Assembly (NCBI RefSeq): GCF_001639065.2
Contig: NZ_LQXO02000022.1
Coordinates: forward strand, 186,001 to 250,000
DNA length: 64,000 bases
Direction of reading: 5' to 3'
Source of the DNA: Vibrio barjaei
Lineage (GTDB): Bacteria; Pseudomonadota; Gammaproteobacteria; Enterobacterales; Vibrionaceae
Shown: positions 54,490 through 62,324 of the stretch, piece after piece
Layout of the letters: every line of letters starts with the position of its first letter
Position numbering within the stretch: the stretch's first letter is position 1
Translations under genes and position numbers: made by a program
The notes under the pieces: model-generated
Told to the model about the DNA's origin: nothing
Databases searched by the model: none
Seen by the model: the letters and a program-made list of their open reading frames with translations, nothing else

Positions 54490-55374
54490 TTAGGCTTTTC
54501 CGGTAGAGTCCGCCAGATAGTTGCCTTTAAGCAAACGCTCGATAATGAGCATCAAAATTACGTTTGGAATCACAAGGATGAGTGATACCACCGCCGCGTT
54601 TGGACGGATGAATGAGTAACCTAAGTAGGAATACAGGATGGTCGGTACGGTGACATAATCCGGTGATCCCAGAACAAAGGCGATGTTGAATTCTTCAATA
54701 CTGATTACCAGGCAGAAGATCAACGATGCCAATAAGCCTGGTTTTAGCATTGGCAGATACGCGTGTTTAAACGTTGTCCAAGGGCTACCACCTAAGTCAC
54801 GGCTTGCCTCAATAAGATCTTGAGGAACGCTTTTGAAACTGGCTGACAAAATACGGATAGCATAAGGCAAAGCCAGTACCGTATGGCCAATCACAATGCC
54901 AAGGTAGGCGTTAGACAAATTAAGGTTGATCAGCATCGAACTAAAGAAGACACCGATGATCATGCCCGGCATAACAAGCGGTAGAAGTGTGACAACTTCT
55001 GCTACGCGTTTACCCGGGAAATCTTTGCGACCTAGAGCATAAGCCGTTGGGAGCGCCAGTAATACGGTTAGAAAGGCAACCGCAGGTGCAATTGAGTAAC
55101 TGTTGGTTAGCGCTTCCACTAAACCTGAGTTTTCCCACATGTCTGTCCAACGTCCGAAAGACATCACAGGTGGAAGAACATCTGGATAACTCCAAGGATG
55201 TTCTGGATCTACGAGGGACCAAATCAGCGCCATGATAAATGGCACACCTAGCCAGAAGAAGTTGACCGCAAGAAACAGTCCAATAGCGATTTTGTTGATC
55301 AGTTTGCCATTTGCCGTTCTGATTTTCGGCAGCTTACGGCGTGGTGCTTTTGCTGTTGAAGCGAGTGCAGTCAT
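54490..55374 (-). CDS. ABC transporter permease (PotC-like)
   Basis: 294 residues with 6 transmembrane helices. The cytoplasmic EAA-type loop LIEASRDLGGSPWTTFKHAYLPMLKPGLLASL is the ATPase docking site. Start overlaps the previous permease stop in TAATG. Works with the other permease as a heterodimer. Confidence 0.87.
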   Translation of the reverse strand: MTALASTAKAPRRKLPKIRTANGKLINKIAIGLFLAVNFFWLGVPFIMALIWSLVDPEHPWSYPDVLPPVMSFGRWTDMWENSGLVEALTNSYSIAPAVAFLTVLLALPTAYALGRKDFPGKRVAEVVTLLPLVMPGMIIGVFFSSMLINLNLSNAYLGIVIGHTVLALPYAIRILSASFKSVPQDLIEASRDLGGSPWTTFKHAYLPMLKPGLLASLIFCLVISIEEFNIAFVLGSPDYVTVPTILYSYLGYSFIRPNAAVVSLILVIPNVILMLIIERLLKGNYLADSTGKA

Positions 55375-56240
55375 TATTTCAGCTTCCCTTTCTTAGTGGC
55401 TAGTGGGGCAGTCAGTAGAGAGATAGCCAGTGAGGCGATCACAGCGGTCACCATGATGATGACGGCCACAACAGCACCTTTATTCCATTCCATAAACTCT
55501 GTTGAGGTAATGTGCATTAGCATAGATAGCGAGTAAGTGTTCTTAGGACCCGCAATCGAGTAGAACGAGTAGTCCCCCAGAGCACCGATGAAAATTAGAA
55601 TCAAAGAGACTTGCAGTGCTGGTATAGATAATGGGAACACAATGCCAGTGAAGCGACGCCATGCGTTTGCACCAAGATCGGAGGCGGCATCGAGAACATC
55701 GTTTCGAATCGAGTTCACCGCGCCCGCTAGTAGAATCATTGCAAACGGTAGCTGTTTCCAGATTTGAAGAATGATAACGCCCCAACCGAAGTTGTCGTTT
55801 TGCATACGGATCGGTTTTTCAGTAATGCCAAGCCACATCAAACCTTGGTTAACCACACCATGGTACGAAATCACGTTAACCAACAAGAATGCGGCAACCA
55901 AGCCCGGAATGAACATAGGAGCACGCAATAGACCCGTAATAGTGGTTGAACCGGTAAAGGGTTTACGTAGCCAAAGCACAAGCGGGTAGGCCAGAGACAC
56001 TGCGCCTAGAGCGCCAATGACTGATACTTTAATAGAGTAAATCAGTGACTTGTGAAGTGTTGGGTCAGCAAGTGCATCACGCCAAAATTCAGTGGAGAAG
56101 CCACTCTCTCCCATCATGTTGTGAAAACCAAAGCTCTGGGCAACTACCATGTAAAACGTTGAACCCATCAAAAGTAAGATGGTGCCAACGCCAGGTAATA
56201 GCATGAGCCAGGTTTTCCAGTGGGTGCGTAGACTAGTCAT
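55374..56240 (-). CDS. ABC transporter permease (PotB-like)
   Basis: 288 residues with 6 transmembrane helices and an EAA-like loop VLDAASDLGANAWRRFTGIVFPLSIPALQVSLI. ATG at 56240 overlaps the ATPase stop by 8 bases and is preceded by GAAGAGG at 6 bases, so I chose it over an ATG at 56255. Partner of the downstream permease. Confidence 0.85.
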   Translation of the reverse strand: MTSLRTHWKTWLMLLPGVGTILLLMGSTFYMVVAQSFGFHNMMGESGFSTEFWRDALADPTLHKSLIYSIKVSVIGALGAVSLAYPLVLWLRKPFTGSTTITGLLRAPMFIPGLVAAFLLVNVISYHGVVNQGLMWLGITEKPIRMQNDNFGWGVIILQIWKQLPFAMILLAGAVNSIRNDVLDAASDLGANAWRRFTGIVFPLSIPALQVSLILIFIGALGDYSFYSIAGPKNTYSLSMLMHITSTEFMEWNKGAVVAVIIMVTAVIASLAISLLTAPLATKKGKLK

Positions 56241-57303
56241 GCGGCACCTCTTCAAGGAACCTAATGCCAGTCTTAGGCAAACTGAATGTTAACTGGTTAT
56301 CTTGGAACTTAGGCTGTTTTGGTAGTTGAATACGCATTTCTAGTGGAACGTCATTAAGTGATTCCACTAGAAGGTCGGTGACATTACCCATGAAAGCCAT
56401 TTGATTGACACGTACTTGGAAGCGGTTGATATCGCTATCTTCAGCTAAGCGAGCGTCTTCTGGTCGCCAACAAACAAAAATATTGTCTGATTTTGGTGGC
56501 TCATCAGATTCAACGATGAAATCACCAATTTCTGTTGTGACCGAATAAGTGTTGGCTTGCTCTGTCTTGTTTACTTGTGCGGGTAGAATGTTAGCGGCAC
56601 CAATAAAGTCAGCAACGAAGCGGTTTGCAGGACGATAGTAGATGTCTTCCGGGGTACCAATCTGTTCGATACGACCACGATTAAGGACAACGATCTTGTC
56701 AGACATGGCTAGTGCTTCTGCCTGATCGTGTGTCACGTAGATAGCAGTGAGATTGTAGCGTTTTTGAAGTTCGCGGATCTCAAAACGAACTGACTCTCTT
56801 AATTTCGCATCTAGGTTAGATAATGGCTCGTCGAATAGGATGACAGCAGGTCGAGTCACCATCGCGCGAGCAAGTGCGACACGTTGTTGTTGTCCACCTG
56901 ACAATTCGCTTGGCATTTTATGAGAATGTTCACCCAGATCGACCTGTGCGACGGCTTCTTGAACGCGCTCAATTTGTTCTGCTTTTGCCACGCCTTTTTG
57001 GTTCAAGCCGAAGGCAATGTTGTGCTCTACACTCAGGTGAGGAAAAAGCGCGTAAGATTGAAAACACATAGAGGTATTGCGCTTTTCTGGAGAAACATTA
57101 GTGATATTTTCATCGCCAATTAGAATTTCACCAGAATCGGGAGTATGGAAACCACCGATCATTTTTAACAGCGTTGTTTTGCCGCAGCCAGAAGGCCCAA
57201 GAAGAGTGACCATCTCTCCCTCTTCCGCCACAAAGCTAATGTCTTTAGATGCGACAAAATCATCAAAATTTTTACAGATATTTTTTAGTTCTAATCGGGA
57301 CAT
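56233..57303 (-). CDS. ABC transporter ATPase (PotA-like, with TOBE domain)
   Basis: 356 residues. Walker A GPSGCGKTTLLKM, signature LSGGQQQRVALARAM, Walker B ILFDEPLSNLDAKLR, His switch YVTHDQAEALAMSD; a C-terminal TOBE domain follows at about 275-356 and may bind a regulator or substrate. The ATG at 57303 is preceded by CGGAATG; a GTG-started reading from 57336 has no ribosome binding site. First gene of the operon; the two operators lie 60-210 bases upstream. Confidence 0.87.
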   Translation of the reverse strand: MSRLELKNICKNFDDFVASKDISFVAEEGEMVTLLGPSGCGKTTLLKMIGGFHTPDSGEILIGDENITNVSPEKRNTSMCFQSYALFPHLSVEHNIAFGLNQKGVAKAEQIERVQEAVAQVDLGEHSHKMPSELSGGQQQRVALARAMVTRPAVILFDEPLSNLDAKLRESVRFEIRELQKRYNLTAIYVTHDQAEALAMSDKIVVLNRGRIEQIGTPEDIYYRPANRFVADFIGAANILPAQVNKTEQANTYSVTTEIGDFIVESDEPPKSDNIFVCWRPEDARLAEDSDINRFQVRVNQMAFMGNVTDLLVESLNDVPLEMRIQLPKQPKFQDNQLTFSLPKTGIRFLEEVPHD

Positions 57304-57364
57304 TGAGTTGCATTCCGTTTCAGTAGAAGTTTGCACAGATTTGGAGTCTAGCGCTTCATTATTG

Positions 57365-57393
57365 CAATTATATTAACTAAGTTAATTTAATTG
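57365..57393. promoter_or_regulatory. Predicted ROK-regulator operator (site 2)
   Basis: CAATTATATTAACT, centre A, AGTTAATTTAATTG: arms match in 13 of 14 positions. It is the same odd-centred palindrome as at 48334-48370 and lies 62 bases upstream of the ABC ATPase start. Confidence 0.8.
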
Positions 57394-57480
57394 ATCTGTG
57401 AAAGTGGTCACGTGATAAGCGTTATTGACGGATTTACTGATGATAAAGGTTTGATAGTGTGATCTGACGCATGGAAATAC

Positions 57481-57513
57481 TCAAATTAGATTAATTTGGT
57501 TAATTTAATTGAG
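57481..57513. promoter_or_regulatory. Partial ROK-regulator operator (site 3)
   Basis: The right arm GGTTAATTTAATTGAG (57498-57513) keeps the full half-site of site 1, while the left arm matches in 11 of 16 positions. The spacing from site 2 is about 118 bases centre to centre, allowing looping. Confidence 0.55.
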
Positions 57514-57534
57514 ATGTTTTTGAGGAAAGGATAT

Positions 57535-57562
57535 GGGAGAGGGAGCGGTCACCCCCTCTCCG
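57535..57562 (-). terminator. Hairpin downstream of phosphohexomutase gene
   Basis: GGAGAGGG / CCCTCTCC stem (8 bp) with a 10-base loop just past the mutase stop, but no U-tract. Candidate transcription end separating the two operons. Confidence 0.45.
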
Positions 57563-57566
57563 AAGG

Positions 57567-58928
57567 CTAGCCAAGCAGATCGAGAATCTGCTGAGTTTTT
57601 GAAGACATCAATTCGGTATTGTGTCGTGACTCGACGTTCAGTCGTACCACTGGTTCAGTATTAGAGGTACGTAAGTTGAAGCGCCAGTCGCTAAACTCCA
57701 TGCTGAGACCATCGGTATAGTCGACAACAAGGGCTTCTTGTTCAAAAGTTTGTTGAACGCGCTTGATGGCAGCTTGTGGATCTTGCAGTTTGGCGTTGAT
57801 TTCGCCCGAAGATGGGAACGCGACAATACGATCGGCAACCAACTTAGAAAGCGGCTGCTGCTTCACACAAAGAAGCTCGCTGACAAGCAGCCAAGGGATC
57901 ATTCCACTGTCACAGTAGGCAAAATCTTTGAAGTAATGGTGCGCACTCATTTCGCCGCCATACACCGCATCTTCCAAACGCATACGCTCTTTGATGAAAG
58001 CATGTCCCGTTTTCGACATTATCGGAGTACCGTGATTCTCCGTGACGATGTCGATGGTATTCCAAGTTAAGCGAGGATCGTGGATGATTCGAGCATTTGG
58101 ATTCTTCTGTAAGAACGCTTCTGCTAATAGACCCACGATGTAGTAGCCTTCGATGAACTCACCTTGCTCGTCAAACAGGAAGCAACGGTCAAAATCACCA
58201 TCCCATGCAATACCCATATCAGCACCGTGCTTTACAACCGCTTCAGAAGTGGCCGCACGGTTTTCAGGAAGCAGTGGATTAGGAATGCCGTTTGGGAAAC
58301 TAGAGTCAGGTTGGTGATGGACTTTGATAAATTCGATGGCAATGCCCAACTTGGCGAATTTTGCTTCCAGATCGTCAATAACATGACCTGCAGCGCCATT
58401 GCCTGAATTTACTACCAGCTTAAGTGGCTTGATGTTGCTCGGCGTAATGTAACTAAGCAAATGCTCGGTGTATTCATCAAGGTTAGACAGCTTCTTGTAT
58501 TGTCCAACTTGAGCAATTGACTCAAAGTCATTTTGTTCAGCAAGTTGTTTGATGTCGTTCAAACCAGTATCACCACTGATTGGCTTACCGTTATCTCGAA
58601 CCAGTTTCATCCCATTGTAGTTAATAGGATTGTGGCTTGCGGTGACTTCGATTCCGCCATCTACGTCCAGTGACTGAGTCGCAAAGTAAATCTCTTCTGT
58701 ACCTGTCATACCGATATCAACAACATCGGAACCTGCATCCATAATGCCGCGCGCCAAGGCGAGTTTAAGACTTTCTGATGTCTCACGAACATCGCCACCC
58801 ACAACTACGGTTTTAGGTTTTAGAAATTGCGCATATGCTCTGCCAATGCGGTAGGCAATATCCTCGTTGAGTTCGTCTCCCAACTTGCCGCGAATGTCAT
58901 AAGCTTTAAAACAGCTGAGTGCTTTCAT
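57567..58928 (-). CDS. Phosphomannomutase/phosphoglucomutase (CpsG/ManB-like)
   Basis: 453 residues, alpha-D-phosphohexomutase superfamily: phosphoserine loop [13 protein letters not shown], metal loop [10 protein letters not shown], sugar loop GEMSAHHYF, phosphate-binding loop [15 protein letters not shown]. Interconverts hexose-1- and hexose-6-phosphates; glucose or mannose specificity is not decidable here. Nine bases after GT4 paralogue B, so one unit. Together with the GH13_18 phosphorylase it could turn glucose-1-phosphate into glucose-6-phosphate, or supply mannose-1-phosphate for a donor. Confidence 0.87.
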   Translation of the reverse strand: MKALSCFKAYDIRGKLGDELNEDIAYRIGRAYAQFLKPKTVVVGGDVRETSESLKLALARGIMDAGSDVVDIGMTGTEEIYFATQSLDVDGGIEVTASHNPINYNGMKLVRDNGKPISGDTGLNDIKQLAEQNDFESIAQVGQYKKLSNLDEYTEHLLSYITPSNIKPLKLVVNSGNGAAGHVIDDLEAKFAKLGIAIEFIKVHHQPDSSFPNGIPNPLLPENRAATSEAVVKHGADMGIAWDGDFDRCFLFDEQGEFIEGYYIVGLLAEAFLQKNPNARIIHDPRLTWNTIDIVTENHGTPIMSKTGHAFIKERMRLEDAVYGGEMSAHHYFKDFAYCDSGMIPWLLVSELLCVKQQPLSKLVADRIVAFPSSGEINAKLQDPQAAIKRVQQTFEQEALVVDYTDGLSMEFSDWRFNLRTSNTEPVVRLNVESRHNTELMSSKTQQILDLLG

Positions 58929-58937
58929 GACTAGACC

Positions 58938-60278
58938 TTATCCTTGAAAAATGTCCGAAAGCATCGCTTTTAATGCGCTATAAGACAAGTGCTTTTCGCC
59001 AATGTCATAGTTTTGTTGCATACGGGATGTTCTCAAATCAGCATCAAACAGATACTCAAGCGTTGAATTGACGGCGCCGTTTAACGTTTCTGGAGCGATA
59101 AGAGCGAGTCCTGATTCATCCACCTGATGGTCATTGCCAAGGTCGATAATGTTAAATTGGTAATCGGCAATATCTAAGTCAAATACAGGATAACGATAAA
59201 CTACCATAGGGATTTTAGCGACAAGGCCTTCTAGAAATTGATTTCCCCAACCTTCTAGCAAACTAGGGTAGGTGATGATGTCTGCGTGTGAGTAGACGTC
59301 CCACAAAGAATAGACTTTTTGCCCCTCTTTCTCACCGCGAGAGTGACCTACCCAATCATTGATAAACAGTAATTCCACATTGCAGGCTTTGGCTTTATTC
59401 GTCAATAAGTCAAGATAGCTGTCTTCTTCACACATTCCCGCAAACATAAGGATTAAGCGACTGTCTGTGGTAAATGTTTCTCCGTTATAGAGCGTTTTTC
59501 CAACAAGCCTTTCACGCTGTTTGCTCATGGCATTAATCAAGTCGATTGCCAGTTCGATGCCTTTTCTTGCCACAATACGTGTTGCTTGCAGGAACAAAAT
59601 ATCATTTGTGCCGACACCGAATCGTGCTCGCAGATCTTGATTGTATTCATCAACTTTCCAATCGCTGCCCTGAAAATCGAACACATTGGGCACCACCGTA
59701 GAGTCGGTGTCGCGGCGTTTTTTAAGTTCTGTTTGCGCAATACGGTTGATCACACAGTGCTCAACCAGCGGATGTTTAGGAGGAAACAGGGTGTTGAGCA
59801 GTTGCTGAATGCCTGGAGACGTTGGGTTTGAGTATTTAACACGTTCCCAATGAAAATCATGATGATGACAAATTACACGAGTCTGAGTGGCTTCGACCGC
59901 TTTCATAATGCCGAGTGCTGCTGGTAAGTGATAGCCAAGCGACAGCATGTTATTTGGGACAATAATGTCAATATCTCGTTGATCGATAACCTTGATGATA
60001 CCTGCGGCAATGTCATTGGCTCGATGTTCAATGGCGTCTAACAAAACCGATTCTGATGAGTAATCATCGCGACTCACATAAGCGTTTTGGATAATTTTGT
60101 CGTTGAATGGCTCTAAATAATGTAACTCTGGCACGAGATCAGCGTCTGTACTACCCGAACTCCCCGCTAGATAGAAAACCTTATGTCCCAAGCTCTCCAG
60201 AGCCCATTTCCATTTGTCCATCTCAAGAGATACGCCATCAGTTTCGCCTACACGAAAGTGTGCAAGGAGGATATTCAT
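58938..60278 (-). CDS. GT4-family glycosyltransferase (paralogue B)
   Basis: 446 residues, clearly homologous along its length to the GT4 gene at 49151-50488: the same VGETDGVSLEMDKWKWALE start, FHWERVKY region, FLQATRIVARKGIELAIDLI, and EX7E motif EGWGNQFLEGLVAK. Retaining nucleotide-sugar glycosyltransferase. Starts after GGGAAAGTGAAAC; operon with the mutase gene. Divergent from the GH13_18 phosphorylase with LacI-type operators between. May act in synthesis, or in reverse, of the glycoside handled by the phosphorylase. Confidence 0.82.
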   Translation of the reverse strand: MNILLAHFRVGETDGVSLEMDKWKWALESLGHKVFYLAGSSGSTDADLVPELHYLEPFNDKIIQNAYVSRDDYSSESVLLDAIEHRANDIAAGIIKVIDQRDIDIIVPNNMLSLGYHLPAALGIMKAVEATQTRVICHHHDFHWERVKYSNPTSPGIQQLLNTLFPPKHPLVEHCVINRIAQTELKKRRDTDSTVVPNVFDFQGSDWKVDEYNQDLRARFGVGTNDILFLQATRIVARKGIELAIDLINAMSKQRERLVGKTLYNGETFTTDSRLILMFAGMCEEDSYLDLLTNKAKACNVELLFINDWVGHSRGEKEGQKVYSLWDVYSHADIITYPSLLEGWGNQFLEGLVAKIPMVVYRYPVFDLDIADYQFNIIDLGNDHQVDESGLALIAPETLNGAVNSTLEYLFDADLRTSRMQQNYDIGEKHLSYSALKAMLSDIFQG

Positions 60279-60384
60279 GTTTCACTTTCCCTATAATTTC
60301 TGAATGTGGTTGGACGTAATTTAGAGGATTATATAAATGGATATAATGATAGCTTTACAAATTAGTGATCGAATTCACGATAAT

Positions 60385-60400
60385 CCAAAACCGGTTTTGG
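60385..60400. promoter_or_regulatory. LacI-type operator 1
   Basis: CCAAAACCGGTTTTGG, a perfect 16-base palindrome with a central CG, in the divergent region between GT4-B and the phosphorylase. Confidence 0.8.
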
Positions 60401-60516
60401 TTGTCTGGGAAAATGAGACTTGGCTCAATAAATAATCAATAAAGCCTGTTTAGACTAATTATAAATCGAAGTTATCAAGTGGTGAATTTTAAAACCACTA
60501 TTTTTTGGAAAAGTAT

Positions 60517-60530
60517 CAAAACCGGTTTTG
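60517..60530. promoter_or_regulatory. LacI-type operator 2
   Basis: CAAAACCGGTTTTG, identical core to operator 1, 131 bases away centre to centre and only about 18 bases before the phosphorylase start. The pair may support looping repression of both directions. The cognate LacI regulator is not in the window. Confidence 0.8.
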
Positions 60531-60548
60531 GTTGTTTGATTTGTAATA

Positions 60549-62258
60549 ATGGATATCAACATGGCTCAGGAACAGACGGCTAACTCTCAAGTTAAAAAAG
60601 ACCTGCAACAAATTTTGGCAGGTGTGTATTCGCCAGCTCAACTTAATGAACTCATTCCCAACCTTCTAAATCTTATTGCGAACCAGCCAGAGTATGTGGG
60701 CAAAAAGCAATGGGTTGATCAAAACGACATCATGCTGATTACGTATGGTGACTCAATCAAAAAACAAGGAGAGGCACCGCTTCACACGTTGAGAGAGTTC
60801 TTGAACGATAATGCCGCTGATGTTCTTTCTGCGGTACATATTCTCCCGTGTTATCCGTATACATCGGACGATGGATTCTCCGTTGTCGACTATTGGAAAA
60901 TAAACCCAGAACTGGGTGATTGGCAAGACGTTCAATCGCTGTCGAATAGCTATGACTTAATGTTTGATGGTGTGATCAATCATATTTCAAAATCCAGTGA
61001 TTGGTTTCAGGGCTATATAAAAGGAGAAGAACAGTATCGAGAGTTCTTTACTGAAGCTAATCCAAACCGAGACTACAGCTCAGTCACACGCCCTAGAGCA
61101 TTGCCACTACTGACGACTTTTGAAACGGCTCACGGTACAAAACATATTTGGACGACGTTTAGCGAAGATCAAATTGACCTTAATTTCCGTTGCCCAGAAG
61201 TGTTCCAGAAAATTGCCGAGTTACTGCTGTTTTATGCTCAGCAAGGAGCCTCTTTTATTCGTCTTGATGCGATTGGCTTTATGTGGAAAGAGTTGGATAC
61301 CCCTTGTATTCATCAGCCCCAAACTCATGCCATTGTTCAGGCGTTGCGAGCATTAATGAGCGCAGTGGCACCTCACGTTAAATTGATCACTGAAACCAAT
61401 GTACCGCATAACGACAATATTAGTTATTTCGGCAACGGTGAGAATGAAGCGCATTTGGTGTACCAGTTCCCGCTGCCGCCATTAACACTGCACACATTGC
61501 AAACAGGCAGCAGTGAAAAAATTGTTGAATGGATGTCGAGCTTAGAACCGTGTTCGGAACAGACCACATTCTTCAACTTCTTAGCCTCTCATGATGGCAT
61601 CGGTGTGCGTCCTGTTGAAGGCATCTTAAACAAAGAACAAGTAGACCATTTACTATCAGTAGTGCAGACCAATGGCGGCCGTGTTTCATACAAAGATAAC
61701 GGTGACGGTACACAAAGTCCTTATGAGCTGAATATCAACTATTTTGATGCCATCCGCAATGCGAATGCGGATGACCAAACTAACCTAGATCGCTTTATGG
61801 CGGCCCAGTCCATCCTTATTTCGATGGCGGGGGTTCCTGGAATATATGTGCACAGTCTATTGGGGTCTGGAAACGATATAGAAGGATTGGAACGCCTGGG
61901 GTATAACCGCGCGATTAACCGTGAAAAGCTTGATCGTACTAATGTGGAAACTGAGTTAGCGAATCCAGAATCTCGTCGTGCCCAAGTGCTATCTCGCTTT
62001 AAGCATATTCTAAGTATTCGTAAGCAACAGAGAGCATTTGCTCCTAGCGCTAGTCAGCGCGTAGTGGCAACCAGTGAGCAATTGGTCACTTTTGTGCGTG
62101 ATGAGCAAGTGTTGGTGGCAATTAATATTTCAAATCAAGCGGTTGAGCTAGATACCAATGCAGTGCTTAAAGGAGTCGCTCACGATTTGATTTCTGGTAA
62201 CGACTTAAGTGGTGTTGTTACTGTACAACCATATCAAGTGATGTGGTTAGCTAAGTAA
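60549..62258 (+). CDS. GH13_18 sucrose-phosphorylase-type glycoside phosphorylase (YcjM-like)
   Basis: 569 residues. GH13 catalytic residues are visible: nucleophile Asp in FIRLDAIGFMWK, acid/base Glu in KLITETNVPHNDN, transition-state Asp in FLASHDGIGVRP. The pre-barrel ILPCYPYTSDDGFSVVDY and VTRPRALPLLTTFET with HIWTTFSEDQIDLNF are as in subfamily 18. It should split a glucoside with phosphate, giving glucose-1-phosphate. Subfamily members act on sucrose, sucrose-6-phosphate, glucosylglycerol or glucosylglycerate; the order phosphorylase-binding protein-permease matches E. coli ycjMNO, favouring a glucosylglycerate-like substrate. A second ATG at 60561 follows GGATATCAAC and may be the real start. 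Confidence 0.85.
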   Translation: MDINMAQEQTANSQVKKDLQQILAGVYSPAQLNELIPNLLNLIANQPEYVGKKQWVDQNDIMLITYGDSIKKQGEAPLHTLREFLNDNAADVLSAVHILPCYPYTSDDGFSVVDYWKINPELGDWQDVQSLSNSYDLMFDGVINHISKSSDWFQGYIKGEEQYREFFTEANPNRDYSSVTRPRALPLLTTFETAHGTKHIWTTFSEDQIDLNFRCPEVFQKIAELLLFYAQQGASFIRLDAIGFMWKELDTPCIHQPQTHAIVQALRALMSAVAPHVKLITETNVPHNDNISYFGNGENEAHLVYQFPLPPLTLHTLQTGSSEKIVEWMSSLEPCSEQTTFFNFLASHDGIGVRPVEGILNKEQVDHLLSVVQTNGGRVSYKDNGDGTQSPYELNINYFDAIRNANADDQTNLDRFMAAQSILISMAGVPGIYVHSLLGSGNDIEGLERLGYNRAINREKLDRTNVETELANPESRRAQVLSRFKHILSIRKQQRAFAPSASQRVVATSEQLVTFVRDEQVLVAINISNQAVELDTNAVLKGVAHDLISGNDLSGVVTVQPYQVMWLAK

Positions 62259-62266
62259 AAAATAGA

Positions 62267-62281
62267 GCCAGCTAAGCTGGC
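62267..62281 (+). promoter_or_regulatory. Small hairpin between phosphorylase and binding-protein genes
   Basis: GCCAGC-TAA-GCTGGC, 8 bases after the phosphorylase stop, without U-tract; may protect or process the mRNA. Confidence 0.4.
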
Positions 62282-62324
62282 GACTCATAAATAACATGAA
62301 TCCTAAATCGTAAAGGATATAACG

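Noticed and set aside
53335..57303. Reading the ABC operon as a spermidine/putrescine (PotABCD) transporter because of the polyamine genes at 1-10 kb
   Set aside because: The architecture is shared by many type II ABC importers; the operon is 43 kb away and neighbours point to glycoside and phosphodiester chemistry.
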